Assembly: GCF_002902625.1 (NCBI RefSeq)
Contig: NZ_PPRG01000003.1
Location: 1 to 64,000 of the forward strand
Direction: 5' to 3'
DNA from: Staphylococcus devriesei
GTDB taxonomy: Bacteria; Bacillota; Bacilli; Staphylococcales; Staphylococcaceae
DNA: 64,000 nucleotides
Position numbers and translations under genes: made by a program. Position 1 is the stretch's first letter. Every line of letters begins with the position of its first letter. Under the pieces are notes generated by a model. It was not told the DNA's origin. It saw nothing but the letters and a program-made list of their open reading frames with translations, and did no database searches. Of this stretch, positions 28,130 to 37,198 are shown in pieces.

Positions 28130-28957
28130 TTAAATGATACGTTTCCGAATAGCGCCTGAAATCAAATCTACAATAGCTACCATTACTACTAAACCAATTA
28201 GAATAACACCGACGCGATCCCAAGAACGTGTTTGTATTGCAAAGATTAACGGAGTCCCTATACCGCCAGCACCAATTAATCCTAGAATAGACGCCGAACG
28301 CAAGTTTAATTCAAAACGATATAAAACGAGTGACAAAAATGAAGGAAGAATTTGCGGGATAACCGCAAACACTAACGTCTTGGTTTTGTTTGCGCCACTT
28401 GCCTTTAATGATTCTACTGATGTGAAATCTAAACTTTCGATGTCCTCAACAAACAATTTGCCAAGCATCCCTATTGAATGAATCCCTAAGGCTAACGCTC
28501 CCGAGAATGAACCAGGCCCTACTGCTTTAATAAAAATAAGAGCCATTACTATTTCAGGAAATACACGAATCACACTTAGAAAAAATTTAGTAACTCCACT
28601 TACTGGATGTAATTTAACAAGATTACGAGCACCTAAAAATGCAAACGGAATACACATCATTGCGGCAATAAACGTACCAATAATCGCAATAGCAAACGTT
28701 TCGAATAGTCCTCTTAATAAATCCTCACCTGCCGGGATATATACATAATTCCAATCAGGATGGAACAGACCATTGAAAATTGATTTTAAGATTTCAATAG
28801 ATTTAGACTTTAATTCTAAAGCTGGCATTCCAGCGAATCCCCAAGCAATAATAGCTAATACAATTAGTACAATTATCCAATTTTTTATTACTTCTTGCTT
28901 TTGCTTTTTAGTTTTTAAAAGATACTTCTCTTCCAAATGTTTTTCTTCTTGTATCAT
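28130..28957 (-). CDS. phnE: Phosphonate-type ABC permease PhnE2, copy B
   Basis: 275 residues, intact. A cytosolic N-terminus rich in Lys/Glu (to about residue 26), then about six membrane segments and the EAA loop (ESLKASGANKTKTLVFAVIPQ). This is the only full-length PhnE2 in the window. Its ATG overlaps the TGA of the broken phnE1-B (ATGA), so if translation relies on coupling, the upstream frameshift may lower its yield. Confidence 0.88.
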   Translation of the reverse strand: MIQEEKHLEEKYLLKTKKQKQEVIKNWIIVLIVLAIIAWGFAGMPALELKSKSIEILKSIFNGLFHPDWNYVYIPAGEDLLRGLFETFAIAIIGTFIAAMMCIPFAFLGARNLVKLHPVSGVTKFFLSVIRVFPEIVMALIFIKAVGPGSFSGALALGIHSIGMLGKLFVEDIESLDFTSVESLKASGANKTKTLVFAVIPQILPSFLSLVLYRFELNLRSASILGLIGAGGIGTPLIFAIQTRSWDRVGVILIGLVVMVAIVDLISGAIRKRII

Positions 28958-29756
28958 ACGAGATGTTCCCTCACTTTCGAACTGATATAGTCAATGATGA
29001 CCACAATTACTAGTGTGAACAAAATAATCATCGCCGTTTTAGGATACTGAAATAAACCTAATGTTGAATCATAAAACAAACCAATACCCCCGGCTCCTAC
29101 AAGTCCTAACACTGCAGAGGCACGAATATTAATTTCGAAAGCAAATATAGAACATACGATAGAAATATTGAAACTGTTTGTGGTACTACACCAAACATAA
29201 TCCATTTTATTTTATTCGCTCCTACAGCAGTCATAGCTTCCATAGGTCCTTCATCAATAGTTTCTAATGATTCATAAAACAATTTAGCTATAACACTTAT
29301 TGTTAAAATAAATAAAGCTAAGACCCCAGGAATTTGACCAATTCCAAATATCGCTACAAAAACTGATGCTAATAATAAATCTGGAATAGTACGTACTATA
29401 TTTAAAATAAATCGTGCTGGTATAGTAATCCACCTTGCTTTAATAATATTATTTGCGCAAATTAGTGATATAGGAATAGAAACAATCGCCCCTAAAAATG
29501 TCCCTACAATAGCCATTCGGATTGTGTCTAACATCGGTTTTAAAACTGTATGTATATAAGACCAATCAGGCGGTACCATTTGAGCGAAAAAATTTCCAAT
29601 TTGAGGAAGGCCAATCAATAAATCTCCAAAACTAAAACCAGTATATAGAAAACTCCAAATTACTAATACAACAACAATAAGCACTGAGAAACTCGTCTTT
29701 AGTGACATTTTTTTATTTAAGTATTGATTGTATTTATTAGTAGTGGGTGTACTCAT
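28954..29756 (-). pseudogene. phnE: Phosphonate-type ABC permease PhnE1, copy B, frameshifted
   Basis: 803 bases against 801 in copy A. The frame from 29756 runs correctly to SIFLSYVL, then reads YLLSKLIFVPLQC and stops. The proper frame resumes as AFEINIRASAVLGLVGAGG. Removing two bases (a TA duplication in CTATATTTGC, near 29145-29149) restores the exact length and sequence of copy A. The truncated 216-residue product lacks the last two membrane segments. Confidence 0.85.
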
Positions 29757-29757
29757 T

Positions 29758-30531
29758 TTACTCCACCCCTAGCTTTTCATCGGCTTTAAGCTTGCGACCA
29801 TAAATCTCATCAAACACCTCTTCTGTTGCTTCATGTGCCGGCCCGTCATATACTACCTCACCTGCACGTAGTCCAATAATTCGAGACCCATACTCAAGTG
29901 CTAAATCTACAAAATGTAGGTTGATTAAGATTGTTATACCTAATTCCTCGTTGATTCTTTTTAAATCATCCATAACTTGTTTGGTCGTTAAAGGATCGAG
30001 CGAAGCAACAGGTTCATCTGCTAAAATGATTGAGGCCTCTTGAGCTAAAGCGCGAGCAATAGAAACACGTTGTTGTTGTCCTCCTGACAACTCATCTGAA
30101 CGTTGGTTACATTTATCCAAGATATTCACTCTATCCAAGGCATCCATCGCTTTTAATTTATCTTCTTTTGGAAATAGACCTAACACCATTTTCCAAGTTG
30201 AATGATAACCTACGCGACCACTTAAAACATTGCGTAAAACTGAAGAACGTTTTACTAAATTAAAATGTTGAAAAATCATTCCAATATTTCGACGCATTAA
30301 TAATAATTCTTTATTTGAGGCTTTTGTAATCGATTTACCTTCTATAAATATTTCACCTGAAGTAACGTCATGTAATCGGTTCACTGCTCTTAAAAGAGTA
30401 GACTTACCAGCACCTGATAATCCTACTATAACCGCGAAGTCACCCTTTTCAATATTTAAATTAATATTTTTTAATCCTACATGACCATTAGGATAGACCT
30501 TACTGACTTCCTTAAACTCAATTTGACTCAT
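29758..30531 (-). CDS. phnC: Phosphonate-type ABC ATPase PhnC, copy B
   Basis: 257 residues from the ATG at 30531 (AAAGGTG site). Walker A GLSGAGKS, signature LSGGQQQR and Walker B ILADEP are all kept. It differs from copy A at scattered positions, so the duplication is not recent or was followed by drift. It probably still works with PhnE1-A and PhnE2-B. Confidence 0.9.
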   Translation of the reverse strand: MSQIEFKEVSKVYPNGHVGLKNINLNIEKGDFAVIVGLSGAGKSTLLRAVNRLHDVTSGEIFIEGKSITKASNKELLLMRRNIGMIFQHFNLVKRSSVLRNVLSGRVGYHSTWKMVLGLFPKEDKLKAMDALDRVNILDKCNQRSDELSGGQQQRVSIARALAQEASIILADEPVASLDPLTTKQVMDDLKRINEELGITILINLHFVDLALEYGSRIIGLRAGEVVYDGPAHEATEEVFDEIYGRKLKADEKLGVE

Positions 30532-30554
30532 TTCTAACACCTTTCTTTTATAAA

Positions 30555-30641
30555 GAGAAAGAGGTCGGGACACTAATAGTGTATAAAATAAGATAAATAT
30601 CTCATCATATCACTCTATTTATATGTCCTAGCCTCTTTCTA
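30555..30641 (-). terminator. Hairpin between phnD and phnC, copy B (attenuator)
   Basis: AGAAAGAGGCTAGGACA pairs with TGTCCCGACCTCTTTCT on the minus strand. It has the same outer arms as in copy A but a different, shorter interior, so the stem rather than the loop has been kept. Confidence 0.6.
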
Positions 30642-30692
30642 GATTACTTGTTCAATCTGTGTTGTTTCATTTAAATAATAAGGATAAGTGCT

Positions 30693-31642
30693 TTATTTCA
30701 TATCTTGAACTTCTTTTTCATATTTTCTTACAATATCAAAATCTGAATCTTTAGCATCTGTATATCCCTCATGAGAGTAAACTTCGCTAATAATTTTGTG
30801 TCCTTCTTTTGTTTTAGAAATATCTTTAAAAGCTTTTTTCAATTTGTCTTGGAAATCTTTATTCATATCTGGACGAATTGAAATCGTATCGTTAGGAATA
30901 GGTTCTGTTAATTTAAGAATTTTAGTATCTTTAAATACATTTGGTTGATCTTTTTTCACAATATTACGTGCATCTTGGAAGACTGCTGCATCAACATCTC
31001 CATTTAATAATGAAATAATCGCTTGGTCATGCCCTTTTACGTTTACAATATTCATGTCTTTAGTTGCATCAATACCTGCATCTTTTTAAGTGTTGCAATT
31101 GGGAAAGTGTAACCTGCTGTCGAAGTAACATCTTGTAATGCGATTTTTTTATTTTTTAAATCTTTCAAACTATCAATTCCTGAATCTTTTTTCACTAGAA
31201 TCTCTGATTTATAATCTTTTACTAATTTTTCTGAGCTAGAACCATCATCTTTAACTCCATAACGTTGTGCTTGTAACAGTAAATCAGCTGCTTTTTGATC
31301 GTGCGCTAATGTATAGGCTGTTGGTGGTAAGAAACCAACATCTACCTTTTTAGATTTCATTGCTTCAACAATCGTATTATAGTTAGTTGATACTGATACT
31401 TTAACTGGAATACCTAATTTCTTAGACAACAATTTTTCCAGTGGTTTTGCTTTTGCTTCTAATGTGTCTGCGTTTTGAGAAGGTACAAATTGTACTGTTA
31501 ATTTCTTAGGAGTGTAGCCATCTTTACCTGAATCACTATTAGAACTACCCTCTTTACTCTCCAAAGAACTGTTACTTCCACAAGCTGCTGCAAAAATAAT
31601 AACGGCCAATGCCATTATTAAAAGATAGGTGATTTTTTTCAT
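30693..31642 (-). pseudogene. phnD: Phosphonate-type ABC substrate-binding lipoprotein PhnD, copy B, frameshifted
   Basis: From the ATG at 31642 (lipobox FAAAC) the frame is good to YTFPIATLKK, then shifts and stops at 31052. The correct frame resumes in DAGIDATKDMNIVNVKGHDQ. Adding one A to the five-A run (TTTTT at 31083-31087 on the plus strand) joins them. Codon content after that matches copy A except that one residue is missing (DAAVFQ against DATAVYQ). The truncated product would lack the second lobe of the binding protein. Confidence 0.85.
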
Positions 31643-32030
31643 TGCGTAATGCCCCCGTTCAATATGTATAGAATCTCGAATCCATAAAATTATCCGATAA
31701 TTTAAGAATAGCACAACATTAAAATTAATAACATTTAATAATAGTTAATATTATATAAATAACATTTAAAATATTAAGATACTGTAAAAAATTAGTTAAA
31801 TATTATCCCGTTTATCTTTTGTCCCCTTTTATTTACACTATAATTTTTCTATACCTTAATATATATTAGGAGATATTTTAGACACTCATACTCATTAAAA
31901 AGAAAATAAAGTATTAGTCACTGGTATTATTTAGTAGTTTATAATTAAGTAGACTTTAAAGATGAAGAATAAAACGTCTTTTCATAAGCCCAACTATCTT
32001 TATACCTCTACTTTCGAAAGGATGATGATT
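31643..32030. other. Divergent intergenic region, phnD-B / 5'-nucleotidase
   Basis: 388 bases, strongly AT-rich. A TATAAT at about 31839-31844 with a poor -35 faces the nucleotidase gene. An AGGAGA near 31868 is followed by no usable start. No clear Pho box or riboswitch found. Confidence 0.4.
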
Positions 32031-33569
32031 ATGACACAACTCTCTTTTTATATTGTTAGCGATGTACATGGGTACATATTCCCAACCAACTTTTCACAAC
32101 GCAATCAAGCACTACCTATGGGGTTACTCAAAGCAAATCAGTTGATTGAAGAAGAACGTGCACGTGATGATTATAGTTTAAAAATTGATAATGGCGATTT
32201 CTTACAAGGCTCCCCATTATGTAATTACTTAGTCTCTGAATTAGGTTCTAGTAAGCCATTAACTGACATCTATAATCGCCTTAACTTTGATTTTGGCACT
32301 ATCGGTAATCATGAATTTAATTACGGTTTCCCTTATCTTAAAGACACATTGAGTCACCTTAACCATCCAATGTTATGCGCTAACATTTTAGATAGTCAAA
32401 ACAGACCTTTTACGGGTGACGGAGTATATTATTTTGAAAAAGGTGGACTAACTATCGGCGTAATTGGCTTAACGACACAATATATTCCAAACTGGGAAAA
32501 TCCAGCGAATATTAAAGACTTAACGTTCAAAAGTGCTATAGATACACTTAAACAATTATTGCCTGTAGTACGTGAAAAATCTGATATTGTCGTTGTTTCT
32601 TATCATGGGGGTTTTGAAAGAGATCTTGAAAGTAATGAACCTACAGAGGATCTAACAGGAGAAAATGAAGCTTCTGCTATTTTAAATCAATTCCATAAAG
32701 ATATAGATGTTCTTATTACCGGTCATCAACATCGTGAAATTGCATCGATTAAACATGATGTTGCTGTTATCCAACCAGGCACACGTGGTACTCAAGTTGG
32801 CAAAGTCACGCTAACTCTTAATCATCGCCAAATTATTAAAAAAGAAGCTAAGCTCTTACCAGTTCCTTCAGATATAGACCTTATTCTTTCAGACCAGGAT
32901 GCTTCATTATTAAATAGTTTAGAAGATTGGCTAGATACTAACATCACTACACTATCTGAACCGATGTTAATTAATGATAAATTTGAAGCTCGGCTACAAC
33001 CTCATCCTTTTCTCAATTTACTGAACTACATTTTATTAGAGAAAAGTGGTGCAGATATAGCTAGTACCGCATTATTCGATTCAGCAACAGGTTTTAATCA
33101 ACAAGTTACTATGCGGGAAATTATTAATAATTATCCTTTCCCTAATACATTCCAAGTATTAAAACTTTCAGGAGCTCAAATAAAAGAAGCAATAGAACAA
33201 TCAGCAAGCTATTTTACCTTAGACAACAATAACCGCATCACTGTAAATGAAGATTATTTATATCCTAAACCACAACATTATAACTATGATATTTATGGTG
33301 GCGTTACCTATACCATTCACGTAGGACAACCCATTGGTCAACGTGTTACTAATATTAAAGTTGGCAAAAATCCTCTAAATCCTGAGGAAGTCTACACTAT
33401 TTGCGTGAATAATTATCGTGCTGTAGGCGGTGGTAATTATAAAATGTTTGCGAATGCACCTGTAATTAAAGATATTCAAGAAGAAGGCGCACAAATTTTA
33501 ATAGATTTTATGACTAAACACGATGTGTCTACTCTTCCTCAAGTCGTTGATTTTGAAGTAGTAGTTTAA
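32031..33569 (+). CDS. 5'-nucleotidase / 2',3'-cyclic phosphodiesterase family metallophosphatase
   Basis: 512 residues from the ATG at 32031, eight bases after AAAGGA; an upstream ATG would add 23 poorly supported residues. Residues 1-290 are the metallophosphatase domain with VSDVHGY, GDFLQGSP, IGNHEFNYG and GHQHRE. Residues about 320-500 are the 5'-nucleotidase C-terminal domain, including FNQQVTMREIINNYPFPNT. There is no signal peptide, unlike wall-anchored relatives, so it acts in the cytosol. The same enzyme type adjoins phnCDE in S. aureus, hinting at a shared phosphorus-scavenging role. Confidence 0.82.
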   Translation: MTQLSFYIVSDVHGYIFPTNFSQRNQALPMGLLKANQLIEEERARDDYSLKIDNGDFLQGSPLCNYLVSELGSSKPLTDIYNRLNFDFGTIGNHEFNYGFPYLKDTLSHLNHPMLCANILDSQNRPFTGDGVYYFEKGGLTIGVIGLTTQYIPNWENPANIKDLTFKSAIDTLKQLLPVVREKSDIVVVSYHGGFERDLESNEPTEDLTGENEASAILNQFHKDIDVLITGHQHREIASIKHDVAVIQPGTRGTQVGKVTLTLNHRQIIKKEAKLLPVPSDIDLILSDQDASLLNSLEDWLDTNITTLSEPMLINDKFEARLQPHPFLNLLNYILLEKSGADIASTALFDSATGFNQQVTMREIINNYPFPNTFQVLKLSGAQIKEAIEQSASYFTLDNNNRITVNEDYLYPKPQHYNYDIYGGVTYTIHVGQPIGQRVTNIKVGKNPLNPEEVYTICVNNYRAVGGGNYKMFANAPVIKDIQEEGAQILIDFMTKHDVSTLPQVVDFEVVV

Positions 33570-33619
33570 ACACCCATCTTTGTACCACTGATTTAAATCC
33601 TGCTATCATCGCTTTTATA

Positions 33620-33664
33620 AGCCTCTCGGATGTCTAACTTCAGACAACCCGGAGGCTCCTTTTA
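33620..33664 (+). terminator. Terminator of the 5'-nucleotidase gene
   Basis: AGCCTC(TCGG)ATGTCT pairs with AGACA(ACCCG)GAGGCT, then CCTTTTAT. Confidence 0.7.
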
Positions 33665-33688
33665 TATCGATTAATGCAATTAATTTAT

Positions 33689-33720
33689 GTCATTTTGACT
33701 AATATAGTTGTCAAAATGAC
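33689..33720. promoter_or_regulatory. Twin operator upstream of the XRE gene
   Basis: Two sites of the form GTCA-N3-TGAC (33689-33699 and 33710-33720) with centres 21 bases apart, two helical turns. Together they also make one large inverted repeat. They lie 38 bases before the regulator's TTG, so autoregulation by the XRE protein is likely. Confidence 0.6.
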
Positions 33721-33757
33721 TAGGATAGTATATCGTTTAAGTAAGGAGTTGATCAAC

Positions 33758-33961
33758 TTGCGAAATCGCCTAAAAGAATTACGTGCACGTGATGGTTATA
33801 ACCAAACACAACTTGCAAAAAAAGCTGGCATTTCACGTCAAACTGTTTCTTTAATTGAACGTAACGATTTCATGCCTTCTATTTTAACTGCAGTCAAAAT
33901 CGCACGAATATTTAATGAACACGTTGAAAATGTATTTATATTTGAGGAGGAAGATCTATGA
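33758..33961 (+). CDS. XRE-family (Cro/CI-type) regulator
   Basis: 67 residues from the TTG at 33758 after AAGGAG. An earlier in-frame ATG at 33674 would read through the operators and add 28 residues that do not look like protein. The helix-turn-helix is typical (NQTQLAKKAGISRQTVSLIERN), ending ENVFIFEEEDL like the small YozG/HTH_3 regulators. Its TGA overlaps the next ATG (ATGA), so it is translated together with the DUF3169 membrane protein. It probably controls the four-gene cassette. Confidence 0.85.
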   Translation: MRNRLKELRARDGYNQTQLAKKAGISRQTVSLIERNDFMPSILTAVKIARIFNEHVENVFIFEEEDL

Positions 33962-34671
33962 AAGTACGAAGATACTTACTATTACTTATCATCGGAGGAC
34001 TTATCGGAGGCGTTATAGGTGGAGGAATGGATAGTATTAGTTCACTTATAGCGAACGCTAGTTTCTCTCATACTCAAAAAATGATTATTTTTATAATTTC
34101 TTCTCTTTTAATCATAGGTTTAACGCTTTATTTATGGAAAGTTCAAAATGATGCGCTTAAATTTAAACGCCATTCTCTTCAATCAATTGAAGACGATGAT
34201 GCAGACACGTATGAAAGAAAAGCCAACTTAAAGTATAATCAAGCAAAAATAATTATTTATCTACAGATGACAATTAGTTTTTTATGTGTATTATTAATTG
34301 TCTTAGGAAAAGGTTCCGACCACGATATTCTATATATAGTAATTCCACTTCTATTAACGAGTGTTCCTTCAATTATGGATGGCTTTTTCAATCGTCGTTT
34401 GGATACACGTTTCCCTAAAATAGGAGAAAAAAATTATACCGAAAAAACACTAAACTTACTTGATGATGGGGAACGTCATATCGCCTTACTTGGCATGTAT
34501 AAAAATTATCAAATAAACCTAGTGTTATTAATGGTTGGAATTATGTTTGTTGGCATTTATGCAATGGGAACCGGTTCAAATCAAACGTTAGGCATTTTAT
34601 TCTTAACAATTGCATTTATTTATAATAGTTTCGGATATTTATTAAAAGTACGTGAATTTTACAAATCATAG
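33958..34671 (+). CDS. DUF3169-type membrane protein
   Basis: 237 residues with six likely membrane segments in three pairs (residues about 5-25 and 42-60; 98-118 and 124-142; 183-203 and 208-228), with a charged cytosolic stretch between the first two pairs. It matches the DUF3169 family, whose genes usually follow a small XRE regulator as here. It may sense or modulate whatever the ABC exporter handles; no function is proven. Confidence 0.75.
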   Translation: MKVRRYLLLLIIGGLIGGVIGGGMDSISSLIANASFSHTQKMIIFIISSLLIIGLTLYLWKVQNDALKFKRHSLQSIEDDDADTYERKANLKYNQAKIIIYLQMTISFLCVLLIVLGKGSDHDILYIVIPLLLTSVPSIMDGFFNRRLDTRFPKIGEKNYTEKTLNLLDDGERHIALLGMYKNYQINLVLLMVGIMFVGIYAMGTGSNQTLGILFLTIAFIYNSFGYLLKVREFYKS

Positions 34672-34754
34672 TTAATTATTAATAAAAATATATTATGATA
34701 AAAGTAACAATGTAATATTTTATTATTTTTCAAAAACAGAAAGAGAGGATTACT

Positions 34755-35600
34755 ATGAAACACCTATTGCAAGTGCAACATCTTAACAAGTCTTACGAGA
34801 AATCTCAGTTTCAATTGCATGACATCTCTTTTACACTACATCCTGGTGAAGTCATCGGTTTAATCGGTAAGAACGGCTCAGGTAAGTCATCACTAATTAA
34901 CACCTTAGTCGGTAACCGTTTTAAAGATTCTGGAGACATATCATTTTTTGATCAATTAGTTTCTGATAAAGACCACGCCTATAAAGAATACATCGGTGTC
35001 GTCTTTGATGATTTACGTGTCCCTAATAAATTAACAATTAAAGACATGGATAAAGTATTTATGAACATTTATAAAACTTGGGATAGCGACAAATTCTTCA
35101 GTCTCATTAAAGATTTTGAGCTCCCTATCGATAATCAAATTACAACGTTCTCACGAGGTATGCGTATGAAAGCAGCTCTTGCTATTGCTTTATCGCATGA
35201 GAGTAGATTACTGATTCTAGATGAAGCAACTGCAGGAATGGATGTTTCTGGTCGTGAAGAAGTTATAGAGAATTTAGAAGATTATATTTCTGAAGGTAAC
35301 GGTATCTTAATTTCATCTCATATTTCTGAAGATATTGAACAATTAGCTAATAAACTAATATTTATGCGTGATGGCGCAATTGTGCTTGAAGAAGATAAAC
35401 ATTCACTTCTCAATCATTATGGTATCGTTGAAATTCCTGAAAATGATGCAACTAACCTTCCTAATGAAATCATAGTCGCAACAAGAGTACGTAATGGGCA
35501 ACGCCAAATTCTTGTGAATAATCGTACTCAAACACCAGATGCACGTCCACTCGACAATATTGATGATGCAACAAAACTACTTATGAGAGGTGAGAAATAA
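34755..35600 (+). CDS. ABC exporter ATPase (PmtA/BcrA-like)
   Basis: 281 residues; ATG after AGAGAGGA. Walker A GKNGSGKSS near residue 38, a signature reading FSRGMRMK in place of LSGGQ, and Walker B LLILDEA. FSRGM replaces LSGGQ in the PmtA, BcrA and YhcH groups, which export toxic peptides or lantibiotics. The last 55 residues are an extra domain. It overlaps the permease gene by one base. It is close in type to PmtA, which exports phenol-soluble modulins, but there is no PmtR (GntR) gene here, so it is not the pmt operon itself. Confidence 0.82.
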   Translation: MKHLLQVQHLNKSYEKSQFQLHDISFTLHPGEVIGLIGKNGSGKSSLINTLVGNRFKDSGDISFFDQLVSDKDHAYKEYIGVVFDDLRVPNKLTIKDMDKVFMNIYKTWDSDKFFSLIKDFELPIDNQITTFSRGMRMKAALAIALSHESRLLILDEATAGMDVSGREEVIENLEDYISEGNGILISSHISEDIEQLANKLIFMRDGAIVLEEDKHSLLNHYGIVEIPENDATNLPNEIIVATRVRNGQRQILVNNRTQTPDARPLDNIDDATKLLMRGEK

Positions 35601-36235
35601 TGAAAGGCTTATTACTAAGTAGCTTTTATGCTTCAAAAAAATCGCTTATCACGTATTTAATTGTTGGGATAATCGCAAGTATTATCTTTGGCTTTGTTAG
35701 CCCAATGATGTCATGTTTCATGCCAATGGTTATGTTAATTTCACCGATAACAGATAATATTAAACGAGAGAAAGATTCTAAGTGGATGTATTATGTTTCA
35801 ACTTTACCTACCCACAGAAGCACATATGTTAAAGCTTACTTTGCTTTTTATGGGTTACTAGTTTCAATAGGTTTAATCATCGGAGTAGTTGTTTGTTTAG
35901 CGGTAACTCAAAATCCTATGATGACCCTATTATCAGCATGTATAGGTATCGGAATGGTCGGCACTTACGCTTTAATCTTTCCTTTCACATTTAAATTTGG
36001 TCCTGAAAATTCAAATGTTATTATGATTACTACTTCAATCATTGCTATCGTTTTATTCTTTTTAATGTGGTTTTTCGTAATAACACCTATTCTTGTCCAA
36101 TCTGGTTCATTTGAAAAAATGACCACAAACCCAATTGTTTTATTCGCGGTTATTGGATATGCAGTCCTTGGCTTAATCATTTTTACAGTCTCATACTTTG
36201 CATCACTTTCTATCTTTAAAAAACAAGAATTATAA
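35600..36235 (+). CDS. ABC-2 type permease
   Basis: 211 residues with six membrane segments (about residues 14-33, 35-55, 76-98, 108-128, 138-160 and 180-203). The loop INDNIKREKDSKWMYYVSTLP-like segment after the second helix is typical of ABC-2 permeases paired with PmtA/YhcH-type ATPases. It is the membrane half of the exporter encoded with the preceding gene and ends the cassette before a strong terminator. Confidence 0.8.
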   Translation: MKGLLLSSFYASKKSLITYLIVGIIASIIFGFVSPMMSCFMPMVMLISPITDNIKREKDSKWMYYVSTLPTHRSTYVKAYFAFYGLLVSIGLIIGVVVCLAVTQNPMMTLLSACIGIGMVGTYALIFPFTFKFGPENSNVIMITTSIIAIVLFFLMWFFVITPILVQSGSFEKMTTNPIVLFAVIGYAVLGLIIFTVSYFASLSIFKKQEL

Positions 36236-36247
36236 GACTTACTATAA

Positions 36248-36290
36248 AGACCTAGAAGAACAATGAACGTTTCTTCTAGGTCTTTTTTTA
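36248..36290 (+). terminator. Terminator of the XRE/ABC cassette
   Basis: A perfect 13-base stem (AGACCTAGAAGAA and its complement) followed by TTTTTTT. Confidence 0.88.
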
Positions 36291-36344
36291 TGTTATTCAG
36301 GGTAATATATTACTAAAAGCACATTATAAAGGAGTTGTGATTAC

Positions 36345-37130
36345 ATGAATATTCAAGCAATCGAACAATATTTAGATATTGATGCTTCTATATTTAACGA
36401 ACCTACTCTTGAGGCACTCAATTATTACATTAAACAGTATATGTTGACGGTGCCTTTTGAAAATATAAATGTCCAAAATGGCGTACCTATCTCGGTAGAT
36501 ATCGATGATTTATACGATAAGATTATTAACCAACGCCGTGGTGGTTTTTGCTATGAAATGAACCATTTCTTTGGGACTTACCTCGAAGCAAAAGGATTCA
36601 CTGTTTATCGCATGTCAGCTACAGTGCATCAACCAGGAGGTACTTTTAGCCCAGATGGTTCTCATATGTCACTTGTTGTCCCACTTGAAGGCGTCAATTA
36701 TGTAGCCGATGTAGGTTTTGGGGACTTACCATTACAAGCCCTACCCATCACTAATTTAGACCCAACTCAGCCGATCACTGACATTACTGGTGAATTCCGC
36801 GCTATTTCTGAAAATGAAGCAACCTATAAAGTACAAAAATTAGAAAATGACGAATGGGTTACACGTTATCAAGCCTATAATACACCTAAACAAATTAGTG
36901 ATTTTTCGGAAATGATTGAATATAATTCTTCAAATCCAGAGTCTATCTTTGTACAACAATTAATTGTGACAAAACCACAAACTTATGGGCGTGCTACGAT
37001 GTCATTTAATCATTTAACATTAAGTAAACCAAACAACAAAGAAAAAACTGAAGTGACATCCAACAACTATCGTAAAATCCTAAAAGACTATTTCAATCTT
37101 GATGTTAAAATCAAACCATTTGAGAAGTAA
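36345..37130 (+). CDS. nat: Arylamine N-acetyltransferase
   Basis: 261 residues; ATG behind AAAGGAG. The catalytic triad of the family is present: Cys in RRGGFCYE (about residue 69), His in GSHMSLVV and Asp in VADVGFGD. It moves acetyl from acetyl-CoA to aromatic amines or hydrazines. It is a single gene downstream of the ABC cassette and 68 bases before the UvrA-like gene. Confidence 0.88.
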   Translation: MNIQAIEQYLDIDASIFNEPTLEALNYYIKQYMLTVPFENINVQNGVPISVDIDDLYDKIINQRRGGFCYEMNHFFGTYLEAKGFTVYRMSATVHQPGGTFSPDGSHMSLVVPLEGVNYVADVGFGDLPLQALPITNLDPTQPITDITGEFRAISENEATYKVQKLENDEWVTRYQAYNTPKQISDFSEMIEYNSSNPESIFVQQLIVTKPQTYGRATMSFNHLTLSKPNNKEKTEVTSNNYRKILKDYFNLDVKIKPFEK

Positions 37131-37198
37131 GTACCTTCGTAGCAACATGGATAAAACTAAACCTCTGAGGGTAATATAGTTATTAAGAGGTGAAAGGC

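Noticed and set aside
24291-31714. Composite transposon or integrative element carrying phn
   Set aside because: No transposase, terminal repeats or target duplication seen at the borders; simple tandem duplication is enough.
31720-31800. PhoP boxes upstream of phnD-B
   Set aside because: Scattered TTAAC/TTAAA words occur, but spacing is irregular and the base composition makes them expected by chance.
34755-36235. pmtAB (phenol-soluble modulin exporter)
   Set aside because: The ATPase type is close, but there is no PmtR regulator or second ATPase/permease pair; kept as PmtA/BcrA-like.
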